Shown here piece by piece: positions 1-5,932 of a DNA stretch of 6,302 nt (position 1 is the first letter of the stretch; every line of letters starts with the position of its first letter). Source of the DNA: Nitrospirota bacterium. Its GTDB lineage: Bacteria; Nitrospirota_A; Leptospirillia; Leptospirillales; Leptospirillaceae. A program made the position numbers and the translations under genes. The stretch covers positions 1-6,302 of the forward strand of contig DAIBSV010000104.1 of the NCBI GenBank assembly GCA_027415455.1, read 5' to 3'. The notes under the pieces are model-generated. The model did no database searches. It worked only from the letters and a program-made list of their open reading frames with translations, and was not told where the DNA came from.

Positions 1-1088
1 GGCTCGAGACAGCGGAGAAGGTCATGGCCTTTATCCGGGAGGAGGCGGAGAAGATCTCCCTCGATCTGGCCAAGGTCCATGGACCCTACCCCTACTTCGA
101 GGGGATCGGCTCGCCCAGGCGGAACAGCCATCTTCTCACGATCGCCCCGACGGGCACGATCAGCATGATCGCCGACACCTCCTCCGGATGCGAGCCGGAG
201 TTCTCCATCATCTGGTACAAGAACGTCATGGACGGCACCCATCTTCCCTACACACTGGAGATGTTCGAGCGGGTGGCCCGGAAGGAGGGATTCTGGTCTG
301 ACGACCTTCCGGCCCGCATCGTCGAGAATCACGGCTCCTGCCGGGGCCTCTCCGATGTTCCGGAAAAATGGCAGAAGGTCTTCGCCACCGCCCACGACAT
401 CGCCCCGGAATGGCATGTCCGCATGCAGGCCGCCTTCCAGAAATCCATCGATGCCGCCGTCTCGAAGACCATCAACATGCCGGAGACGGCCACCGTCTCC
501 GACGTGGAGAACGCCTACATGCTGGCGTACTCCCTCGGATGCAAGGGCATCACCGTCTACCGCGACGGGAGCCGCTCAAACCAGGTCCTGAACCTGGGGA
601 ACCAGAAGAAGGGCGCCGGGACCGCCCCCGGATGGGGACAGCGCCGCTCTCCCGGCGACGTCAGCCGGGGGGTCCGGGTCAAGATCTCCGGAAAGTCCGG
701 AAAGTCCTACGTCCATCTCTATTTCGACGAGGAAAAGCGCCCCATCGAGATCTTCGTCACCCCGGCCGCCGACCACCGGGAACGGGAGTCGGCCATTCTC
801 TTCGGACGTCTCGGGTCTCTGGCCCTGCAGTTCGGGGCGCCGGTGGAAGAGGTGGTGGGGCAGTTCATCAAGAGCCACGAGGAGGCCGGCAAGCTGGGAT
901 CGGATCCCTACGCCATCGCCAAGGCCATCGGCACGATCCTGTCGAAGGAAGGGCTGACCGGGGAGCACGGCATGGTGATCGAGGTGGCCTGCCCCTCCTG
1001 CGGAGGACAGGTGGCCTTCCTCGAGGGCTGTCTCAAGTGCATGGGATCGAAGAAGACCGGCGGGTCTTGCGGCTGGAGCCAGTGCTAG
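1..1088 (+). CDS. nrdJ: Vitamin B12-dependent (class II) ribonucleotide reductase, C-terminal part (5' truncated)
   Basis: This enzyme reduces ribonucleotides to deoxyribonucleotides in the cytoplasm, using adenosylcobalamin to generate the thiyl radical. The window edge cuts the gene; the frame is open from base 3 (L-E-T-A-E-K-V-M...), so the ATG at 24 is internal. Counting that Met as residue 1, I see the phosphate-binding-type motif APTGTIS (41-47), then SSGCEPEF (53-60). The stretch TAHDIAPEWHVRMQAAFQ (122-139) and LGCKGITVYRDGSR (171-184) are characteristic of the NrdJ barrel. A TSCPD-like domain follows at about 218-310. The tail is Cys-rich (CPSC, GC, KC, SC and a terminal C), as expected for the flexible tail that re-reduces the active-site disulfide. 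The spacing between the fourth and fifth tail cysteines is longer than the family pattern I remember. The N-terminal ATP-cone and radical-site cysteines lie outside the window. A strong terminator follows 26 bases after the stop. Confidence 0.96.
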   Translation, partial: LETAEKVMAFIREEAEKISLDLAKVHGPYPYFEGIGSPRRNSHLLTIAPTGTISMIADTSSGCEPEFSIIWYKNVMDGTHLPYTLEMFERVARKEGFWSDDLPARIVENHGSCRGLSDVPEKWQKVFATAHDIAPEWHVRMQAAFQKSIDAAVSKTINMPETATVSDVENAYMLAYSLGCKGITVYRDGSRSNQVLNLGNQKKGAGTAPGWGQRRSPGDVSRGVRVKISGKSGKSYVHLYFDEEKRPIEIFVTPAADHRERESAILFGRLGSLALQFGAPVEEVVGQFIKSHEEAGKLGSDPYAIAKAIGTILSKEGLTGEHGMVIEVACPSCGGQVAFLEGCLKCMGSKKTGGSCGWSQC

Positions 1089-1114
1089 CCTGAAACGCCT
1101 CCATCGGTCTTTCG

Positions 1115-1156
1115 GGCGTCCCTCTCCGGTCCCGGCCGGGGAGGGGCGCCTTTTTT
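1115..1156 (+). terminator. Intrinsic terminator of nrdJ
   Basis: A 15-bp stem pairs 1115-1129 with 1136-1150. All positions pair, two of them as G-U, around a 6-base loop (TCCCGG), and six T follow at 1151-1156. This is a textbook rho-independent terminator for plus-strand transcription. On the minus strand the same stem has no U-tract after it, so it should not terminate the convergent pabBC transcript efficiently. The T-run lies one base from the pabC stop codon (1158-1160). Confidence 0.92.
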
Positions 1157-1157
1157 G

Positions 1158-2042
1158 TCAGGAGCTCCCTCCCGTCAGGATCCGGCTCCGGTAGTGCTCG
1201 AGAAAGGCCGCCGCCACGGGAAAGTCCCGGGGCCAGAAGACCGCCCCCGCCGGATCGAGGACGGTGTGGAGGGGGAGAACCGGAAGAGTGGAGGAGGTGA
1301 GGAAGAGCTCCCGGAAGGAGGCCGCCTCCGAAAAAAGCGGCGCAACCTCCCGGACCCTCATCCCCTCTCGCCGCGCCCAGGCCAGGACCTCCCCCCGGAG
1401 GATCCCCGGAAGGATCCCGGCGGCGAGCGGGGCGGTGGAGAGGACTCCGTCGGCGTCGACGGCGAAGACCGAGCTCGTGGTGCCTTCGAGGATCTCCCCG
1501 CGGGGACCCAGGAGAAGCTGCTCGACCGCCTCCGGACTCCGTTTCGTCCTCCGGATTCCCTTGATCCAGAGGAGATTGCCGGTCTTGTGGGCAAATCGGG
1601 GATCGGCGGCGGGATCCCAGGGGAGGGAAAAGGTCTCGGCCAGGGCTCCGTTCCGAAGCGCCGCATCCGTCCGGGCCGGGCGAAAGAGGGGAAGGATCAC
1701 CCGGACCACCGCCTCCGAGACCCCGTCGGGTCCGGGGGAGACGGCCCGCCCCCGGGAGAGGGTGACCCGGAGCGCGGAGGGGATGTCCGGCTGGATGCGG
1801 ATCGTCTCGAGAAGTTCGAGCCTGAGCGTCTCTTCCGCCGGAATGGGCGGATAGCCCATCAGGCGCGCGCTTTCGGCGAGCCGGGCATAGTGGGCCTTCC
1901 AGAGAACGGGACCTCCGTCGTGTACGGCCAGGGTCGTGAACAGGGTGTCTCCGTGGAGGAAGCCCATGTCGGTGGCCGCGATCACCGGATCCTCCATCCC
2001 CGCCGCCACCCCGTCGACCACCACATAGCCCCGGACCGTCAC
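1158..2042 (-). CDS. pabC: Aminodeoxychorismate lyase (class IV PLP aminotransferase fold)
   Basis: The 294-residue product probably converts 4-amino-4-deoxychorismate to p-aminobenzoate plus pyruvate in folate synthesis, with PLP as cofactor. MGFLHGDTLFTTL (26-38) matches the N-terminal D/GF-HGDG-FET signature of the family. R54 in HYARL is in the place of the PLP-phosphate-binding arginine. K153 in FAHKTGN is the likely Schiff-base lysine, and EGTTSSVFAV (186-195) is the class IV motif with E186. The start is GTG at 2042, because GGGGGAGGT lies 6 bases upstream and the start overlaps the pabB stop as GTGA, implying translational coupling. The frame stays open far upstream through pabB, but that stretch is low-complexity and is a shadow. 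Branched-chain or D-amino-acid aminotransferases share this fold and cannot be excluded from the motifs; the tandem pabB supports PabC. Confidence 0.88.
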   Translation of the reverse strand: MTVRGYVVVDGVAAGMEDPVIAATDMGFLHGDTLFTTLAVHDGGPVLWKAHYARLAESARLMGYPPIPAEETLRLELLETIRIQPDIPSALRVTLSRGRAVSPGPDGVSEAVVRVILPLFRPARTDAALRNGALAETFSLPWDPAADPRFAHKTGNLLWIKGIRRTKRSPEAVEQLLLGPRGEILEGTTSSVFAVDADGVLSTAPLAAGILPGILRGEVLAWARREGMRVREVAPLFSEAASFRELFLTSSTLPVLPLHTVLDPAGAVFWPRDFPVAAAFLEHYRSRILTGGSS

Positions 2043-3388
2043 GACAGCACCTCCCCCATGGCTTTGGCCTTGAGCAGGATCTCCCCGTACTCCTCGTCCT
2101 CCCGGGAGTCGGCCACGATCCCGGCCCCCACCCCGAAGACCAGGCGCCATCCCGTCCCCTCCCGCCTCCCCTCGAGGGTCCGGATCAGAAGCGCCATGTC
2201 CATCTCGCCCTCTTCCGAGAGGGTTCCCAGGGTTCCGCAGTAGTAGTCCCGGGGCACCCCCTCGAGCCGGCCGATCTCCCGGCGTACCCGGACGCGGGGC
2301 GCCCCGGTCACCGATCCCCCCGGAAAGAGGGATCGGAGGACCTCTCCGCGGGAGAGCCGGGGGTCGACCCGGCCGGCCACCTCCGAGACCAGGTGGCGCA
2401 GGTGGGGGTAGGACTCGACGGCGAGAAGGGCGGGTACCGAGACCGTTCCCGCCCGGCTGACGCGTCCGATGTCGTTCCTCAGGAGGTCGACGGTCATGAT
2501 GTGCTCGGCCCGGAGCTTCCCGTCGGTCAGGAGAGGGTCGGCCCCCCCGGCGGGAGGGGCGCCCGGCGCGGTTCCGGCGATGGGACGGGTCCGCACATGG
2601 TCCCCGGAAAGGGCCAGGAGCTGCTCGGGAGAATGGGAGAGGAGAAAGCGGTCCCGGAAGGAGAAGAAGCCTCCGTAGCGCGACCGGGAACGCCCGAGAA
2701 CCCTGGAATAGGCGGCGAGCGGATCGAAGGCTTCGGGAAGGGACGCCTCGAAGCGAAGGGCGATGTTCACCTGGAAGTAGTCCCCCCGGCCGAGCCCCCG
2801 CATGATCGGACGGAAGAGTCCGGAAAACCCCTCGCGGGAGCGGGAGGGGCGAAGGAGGACCGGGGGCGGGGGGGCGAAGGAAAGGGGCTCGAGGAGGCTC
2901 CTGTCGAAGCCCGGGGGCAGGAAGAGGCGGCCGGTGGGGGCATGGTAGGAGACCGTCTCCCGGCACGAGAGGACGACCGCCGGAACCCCCGGGGCGCAAA
3001 ACGGCCCGCCGGAGGGCTCCCAGCCTTCGGCCATCTCGAAGGGAAGGAGAAGGGCCAGGCCGGAGGAGAAGGGGGGCAGGTCCCCTCCGGAGGACGACGG
3101 GCCCTCCGCCTCCCTCCCCGCTTCGGCCAGCGGACGGGAGAGGAGGGGATCCGCCCCCCAGCCGGGAGGGCCGGAGGGAAGAGGCTCTCCCTCTTCTCCG
3201 GTCCAGCGGAGGCCTTCGGGACCCTCCTCCAGGACCCGGTCGATCCGGACGGGGACATGGCTCCACCCGGTCGTCCTCTCCCGGTCGATGTGGAGAAGGG
3301 GACGCCGGGGATTACGGCTCCGGAGCCGTCCCAGGAGGGCGGCGGGATCGAAAGAGTCAACCTTGATGACGTCGTAGGGGGCGTTCAC
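2039..3388 (-). CDS. pabB: Aminodeoxychorismate synthase component I-like (chorismate-binding enzyme)
   Basis: This chorismate-binding enzyme probably makes 4-amino-4-deoxychorismate from chorismate and ammonia, the latter supplied by a PabA/TrpG amidotransferase encoded elsewhere. Numbering is from the GTG at 3388 (449 residues). Motifs in order are GDYFQVN (202-208), SPEQLL (253-258), RTRPIAGT (266-273), EHIM (295-298), DLLRND (301-306), FPGGSVTGAP (355-364), YCGTLG (383-388) and GVGAGIVADS (419-428). FPGGSVTGAP and YCG favour PabB over TrpE, which usually has FPAGT-SGAPK and Y-GA-GY. However, residue 271 in RPIAGT is Ala, as in TrpE, where E. coli PabB has catalytic Lys274. The first 130 residues are divergent, as in other PabB proteins. 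I chose GTG 3388 because AGGAA lies about 6 bases upstream; a TTG at 3406 adds six residues but has no Shine-Dalgarno. The adjacent pabC and 4-base overlap support the folate assignment. Confidence 0.88.
   Translation of the reverse strand: MNAPYDVIKVDSFDPAALLGRLRSRNPRRPLLHIDRERTTGWSHVPVRIDRVLEEGPEGLRWTGEEGEPLPSGPPGWGADPLLSRPLAEAGREAEGPSSSGGDLPPFSSGLALLLPFEMAEGWEPSGGPFCAPGVPAVVLSCRETVSYHAPTGRLFLPPGFDRSLLEPLSFAPPPPVLLRPSRSREGFSGLFRPIMRGLGRGDYFQVNIALRFEASLPEAFDPLAAYSRVLGRSRSRYGGFFSFRDRFLLSHSPEQLLALSGDHVRTRPIAGTAPGAPPAGGADPLLTDGKLRAEHIMTVDLLRNDIGRVSRAGTVSVPALLAVESYPHLRHLVSEVAGRVDPRLSRGEVLRSLFPGGSVTGAPRVRVRREIGRLEGVPRDYYCGTLGTLSEEGEMDMALLIRTLEGRREGTGWRLVFGVGAGIVADSREDEEYGEILLKAKAMGEVLS
2049..2057 (-). 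promoter_or_regulatory. Shine-Dalgarno of pabC, inside the pabB coding end
   Basis: The minus strand reads GGGGGAGGT, then six bases, then GTG (2042-2040). It fixes the pabC start within a frame that would otherwise remain open for another 400 codons upstream. The site lies within the last codons of pabB, as expected for coupled translation across a 4-base overlap. Confidence 0.8.
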
Positions 3389-3462
3389 CGTCAGTTCCTG
3401 GTCCAAAAGAGGGTGGGGCGGGGGGAGTTCCTTCGGTCCCCTGTTTTTTTTCAGGCGGATTC

Positions 3463-3468
3463 ATTATA
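3463..3468 (-). promoter_or_regulatory. Candidate -10 element for pabBC (half of a bidirectional palindrome)
   Basis: The minus strand carries a perfect TATAAT here, within the palindrome ATTATAAT (3463-3470). It lies about 75 bases upstream of the chosen pabB start. With 17-bp spacing the -35 position reads GCGAAA, only 3 of 6 matches to TTGACA. The -10 is strong and the -35 weak, so the call is tentative. Confidence 0.4.
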
Positions 3469-3470
3469 AT
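3465..3470 (+). promoter_or_regulatory. Candidate -10 element for the lipoprotein operon
   Basis: A perfect TATAAT lies 80 bases upstream of the LpoB-like start codon, in an AT-rich island of otherwise GC-rich DNA. An eight-T run (3444-3451) lies where a -35 or UP-like element would be, but no good TTGACA match is present. The hexamer shares four bases with the minus-strand hexamer because ATTATAAT is self-complementary. Confidence 0.45.
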
Positions 3471-3550
3471 CCGGCCGTCGGGAGATTTCGCATTTTTGTT
3501 CTGCCCCGGGGTCCGCTCCGGCGGACAGGGAAACCAGCCATGGAGGAACG

Positions 3551-4168
3551 ATGTCCTTCGGAACGTCGAAAACAAGGGGAATTCTGGCCGGGGGGGCCCT
3601 TTTGCTCGCGCTGGCCGGCTGTTCGAGCTACAGCGTCCAGCGGGTGAGCGTCGACACCTCAGGCGGGGTGACGAGCCGGTGGACCGACACCGACGCCCGC
3701 CTCACCGCCAGGACCATGATCCGCAAGGCCCTCGAGGCTCCCTGGCTGCGCCGTTTCCGGGACAAGAAGGGCCGGCGGCCGGTGGTGGAGCTGGGCCAGA
3801 TCATCAACCGCTCCGACCAGCACATCAACACCCGTCTCTTCCTGAACCATTTCCAGGACGACCTGATCAATTCGGGGAAGGTGATCTTCGTGACCGCCTC
3901 CGAAGCCCACCGGCGCCAGGCGGCGGCCGAACGGGAGTACCAGATGAAGCACGCCCGCTCCTCGACCGTCCACGGTCCCGGACAGCAGACGGGCGCCGAC
4001 GTTCTGATCACCGGCTCGATCAACTCCTACACCGCTTCCCGCGGCGGCAAGACCGTCCGCTACTACGAGACCCATCTCAAGGCCATCGACCTGACGACCA
4101 ACGAGATCCTCTGGGGAAGCCAGTACCAGGTCAAGAAGATCGCCCATCACGATTCCATGGGCTTCTAG
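3551..4168 (+). CDS. LpoB-like outer-membrane lipoprotein (penicillin-binding protein activator family)
   Basis: The 205-residue product has a lipoprotein signal peptide: Lys/Arg at 7-9, a hydrophobic stretch 11-22, and lipobox L-A-G-C with C24 as the lipidated residue. Ser at +2 predicts outer-membrane sorting. The mature part matches the LpoB family (COG3417): W-TDTDAR-TA (44-53), then PVVELGQIINRSDQHINTRLF (77-97), the LINSGKVIF strand (105-113), an ER-YQ helix near 128-131, and GADVLITGSI (148-157). In Escherichia coli LpoB reaches through peptidoglycan to stimulate PBP1b; here the partner enzyme is unknown. The long linker of the enteric protein is absent, so spanning distance may differ. 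The start is ATG at 3551, with GGAGG about 4 bases upstream. It is probably co-transcribed with the following lipoprotein, 90 bases downstream. The role in peptidoglycan synthesis is inferred from family membership. Confidence 0.88.
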   Translation: MSFGTSKTRGILAGGALLLALAGCSSYSVQRVSVDTSGGVTSRWTDTDARLTARTMIRKALEAPWLRRFRDKKGRRPVVELGQIINRSDQHINTRLFLNHFQDDLINSGKVIFVTASEAHRRQAAAEREYQMKHARSSTVHGPGQQTGADVLITGSINSYTASRGGKTVRYYETHLKAIDLTTNEILWGSQYQVKKIAHHDSMGF

Positions 4169-4219
4169 CGCGGGCAACCGTCCGGAACAAGCTGTCCGCC
4201 GGGAGGTCGCCGGAGATCA

Positions 4220-4256
4220 GGGGCCTCCCCCGTCCATCCTTAACGGAGGAGGTCCC
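4220..4256 (+). promoter_or_regulatory. Hairpin sequestering the Shine-Dalgarno of the downstream lipoprotein
   Basis: Positions 4220-4233 pair with 4243-4256: 12 Watson-Crick pairs, one G-U (4223/4253) and one C-A mismatch (4229/4247), with a 9-base loop (4234-4242). The 3' arm contains the whole Shine-Dalgarno AGGAGGT (4247-4253) of the gene starting at 4259. The anti-SD arm (4224-4229, CCTCCC) can alternatively pair with an upstream SD look-alike, GGGAGGTC (4201-4208), over 8 bp including one G-U. The two foldings exclude each other, as in translational switches. The pairing is seen directly; a regulatory role is inference, and GC-rich sequence makes chance pairing more likely. Confidence 0.45.
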
Positions 4257-4258
4257 CC

Positions 4259-5773
4259 ATCAGGATTGTCCGCCTTTCCTCCCTCGTCCTTCTCTTCGTC
4301 GTCCTCGGAGCCTGCGCCCCGTCCTTCGTCCAGGACCGGGTCTACTACAACGACCTGGCGGCCGCCCCGGGGGGGGTGATCGGGGAGGGGAAGACACCCG
4401 CGGCGGAGCGGGCCCTGGCAGAGATCGAGAAGGCCCGCAAAAAGGACCTCTACAATTCGAAGGACCAGCTCCTTCTGGGGATGGATCTCGGGATGGCCGC
4501 CCACGTGGCCGCCCGCTACCGGGAATCCGAGAAGGTCTTCCGGGGAGCCAACCGCCTTGGGGAGATGCTCTTCACCCAGTCCTTCACCAACATTCTCCTG
4601 GCCTACCAGCTGAACGACTACTCCCTCCCCTACCGGGGTCTTCCCTACGAACGGGTCATGATCAACCTCGTGAACTCCCTAAACTATGCCGCGACCGGCG
4701 ACTGGAACGGGGCGCTGGTCGAAGCCCGCAAGATCCGGCGGAAGCTTCTGTCCTACAACCGGATGTACCCGAAGGCGGCGGGATCCGCTCCCGGCCGCTA
4801 CGCCCGCTACGAGGGCACCGCCCGGGAGCTTCTCGCCCGCCACCACATCGCCTACAACCCGTCGCAGCTGAACCACTACACCGACGACGCCTTCGCCCGC
4901 TTCCTGTCGGGGTTCTTCGAGGAGGCCCAGATCGCGAGCGGCGCCGGGAGCTACCAGTCGGCCTACCTCTCCTACCTGAAGGCCAGGAGGACCTACGAAA
5001 AATACGCCCTCCTCTACAACACCCCCATGCCGTCCTTTCTGGGTCCGGCTCTCCTCCGGACCGCCGAGGCGGCGGGCCGGACCCATGAACTTGAGCGCTG
5101 GAAGAGGGTCTACGCCGGGGTCTCCTATCTCCACCCTGCCGAATATGCCCGGATGGGACACATCCTGTTCGTGGGCTTCAACGGAAAAATCTTCCATCTG
5201 ACCCAGGAGCGCTTCGCCTTCCCCCTTCCGCTTGCGAACACGATCTCGATGGTCTCCTTCTCCGTCCCGAAGCCGAAGGGGGGCGGGACCGGCGTCCGGG
5301 GCCACGAGATCCTCCTCGCCCCCGCCGGGACAACGGGAGATCCGGGGATCCGCGCCTCCTCCGAGCTGGGCGACGACCTCATGGCGATCGGGGCGACGAA
5401 CTTCAAGGACCATCTCTCCCGCATCATCCTGCGGGAGGCGATCCGGTCGACCTTGAAGACGGCCGAGCAGATCACGGCCCAGGAGATGGCCCGGCAGGAG
5501 GGCACCGTGGCCCAGCTTCTCACGATGGTGGGCGGGGGAATCTTCGCCGTGGCCTCCGACCAGGCGGATGTCCGGAGTTGGCGCCTCCTTCCGGCGACGA
5601 TCGACTTCGCGACGATCGACATTCCTCCCGGGACCTACGACCTCACCGTCCGCACCCGGACCGACTTCGGGCCGGGAGGGAGCCTGACCCGTCGGGTTAC
5701 GGTGGCGCCCGGCCAGTTCCTTCTGGTGAGGACCGTCAACCCTCCGCCGCCGACGGAACGGGGCGGAAATTGA
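4259..5773 (+). CDS. Large lipoprotein resembling COG3014, apparent ATC start
   Basis: The function is unknown. The reading frame is open from 4244, just after an in-frame TAA at 4241-4243. Translated from ATC at 4259 it gives 504 residues with a clean lipoprotein signal: R2 and R5, a hydrophobic stretch 6-17, lipobox L-G-A-C with C19, and Ala at +2 predicting the outer membrane. No ATG, GTG or TTG precedes the lipobox; the first standard start is GTG at 4376, which would delete the signal. AGGAGGT (4247-4253) sits 5 bases before ATC. The mature protein is helical and TPR-like over about 60-260, with GDWNGALVEARKIRRKL (147-163) and DDAFARFLSGFFEEA (209-223). A beta-rich C-terminal part includes ADVRSWRLLPATIDF (436-450) and PPGTYDL (456-462). 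These features resemble the uncharacterised COG3014 family, which I recall near lpoB genes in Vibrio. Co-location suggests a shared role with the LpoB-like protein in envelope or peptidoglycan assembly. Confidence 0.8.
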   Translation: MRIVRLSSLVLLFVVLGACAPSFVQDRVYYNDLAAAPGGVIGEGKTPAAERALAEIEKARKKDLYNSKDQLLLGMDLGMAAHVAARYRESEKVFRGANRLGEMLFTQSFTNILLAYQLNDYSLPYRGLPYERVMINLVNSLNYAATGDWNGALVEARKIRRKLLSYNRMYPKAAGSAPGRYARYEGTARELLARHHIAYNPSQLNHYTDDAFARFLSGFFEEAQIASGAGSYQSAYLSYLKARRTYEKYALLYNTPMPSFLGPALLRTAEAAGRTHELERWKRVYAGVSYLHPAEYARMGHILFVGFNGKIFHLTQERFAFPLPLANTISMVSFSVPKPKGGGTGVRGHEILLAPAGTTGDPGIRASSELGDDLMAIGATNFKDHLSRIILREAIRSTLKTAEQITAQEMARQEGTVAQLLTMVGGGIFAVASDQADVRSWRLLPATIDFATIDIPPGTYDLTVRTRTDFGPGGSLTRRVTVAPGQFLLVRTVNPPPPTERGGN

Positions 5774-5774
5774 C

Positions 5775-5791
5775 GGGGGGGCATCCCCCCC
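5775..5791 (+). other. G7/C7 hairpin immediately after the lipoprotein stop
   Basis: Seven G (5775-5781), a CAT loop and seven C (5785-5791) make a perfect 7-bp stem one base after the TGA. No T-run follows, so it is not an intrinsic terminator by itself. It could protect the mRNA 3' end or pause RNA polymerase. Confidence 0.5.
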
Positions 5792-5813
5792 ATCCCGCAG
5801 GGGAAACATTGGC

Positions 5814-5869
5814 CCCCTCCGGTTCCCCGGGCGTTCCGGGGAACCCGGGGGGCGAAGGGTTGTCTTTTT
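5814..5869 (+). terminator. Possible terminator of the lipoprotein operon (delayed T-run)
   Basis: A perfect 10-bp stem pairs 5821-5830 with 5836-5845 around loop GCGTT. After one C-C mismatch it extends by six more pairs (5814-5819 with 5847-5852, one G-U). The T-run (5865-5869) begins about 12 bases after the stem, further than in an efficient intrinsic terminator. Termination here may therefore be weak, or the structure may mainly stabilise the 3' end. Confidence 0.45.
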
Positions 5870-5889
5870 CCGCCTGTCTGGGCTAAAAT
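5860..5889 (+). promoter_or_regulatory. Probable promoter of tRNA-His
   Basis: TTGTCT (5860-5865, 4 of 6 matches to TTGACA) and TAAAAT (5884-5889, 5 of 6 matches to TATAAT) are separated by 18 bases. Transcription would begin near 5896, giving a leader of about 37 bases before the mature tRNA. The T-run shared with the upstream terminator-like structure overlaps the -35 region. Confidence 0.55.
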
Positions 5890-5932
5890 GCTCTCTTGAA
5901 CCCGATTTCCGGGGTCTCTCCGCATTCCTCAC

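Noticed and set aside
687..704. Tandem 9-base repeat TCCGGAAAG encoding G-K-S-G-K-S, resembling a P-loop
   Set aside because: The spacing does not fit GxxxxGK[ST], it lies at the start of the TSCPD-like region of NrdJ, and a two-copy in-frame repeat is likely chance.
1155..2243. Plus-strand frames antisense to pabC and pabB (also 2393-3469)
   Set aside because: They are complementary to well-supported enzymes with recognisable motifs, have biased composition and show no domain of their own.
2043..3266. Extension of the pabC frame upstream to a 702-codon minus-strand frame, suggesting a PabB-PabC fusion
   Set aside because: The extra 400 codons overlap pabB in a different frame and read as low-complexity Pro/Arg/Gly-rich sequence. 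The true pabB motifs are in the other frame, and a strong SD marks the pabC GTG start.
3444..3451. T8 tract flanked by CCTG and CAGG as a minimal hairpin or terminator
   Set aside because: A 4-bp stem around an eight-T loop is too weak to be a terminator; more likely part of the AT-rich promoter region.
3496..5088. Long plus-strand 530-codon frame spanning both lipoprotein genes
   Set aside because: It is Arg/Pro/Gly-rich with no recognisable domain, overlaps two well-supported lipoprotein genes, and is a by-product of GC-rich third positions.
4679..5932. Long minus-strand frame antisense to the COG3014-like gene
   Set aside because: Its composition is typical of a shadow frame, and the plus-strand gene has recognisable family motifs and a lipobox.
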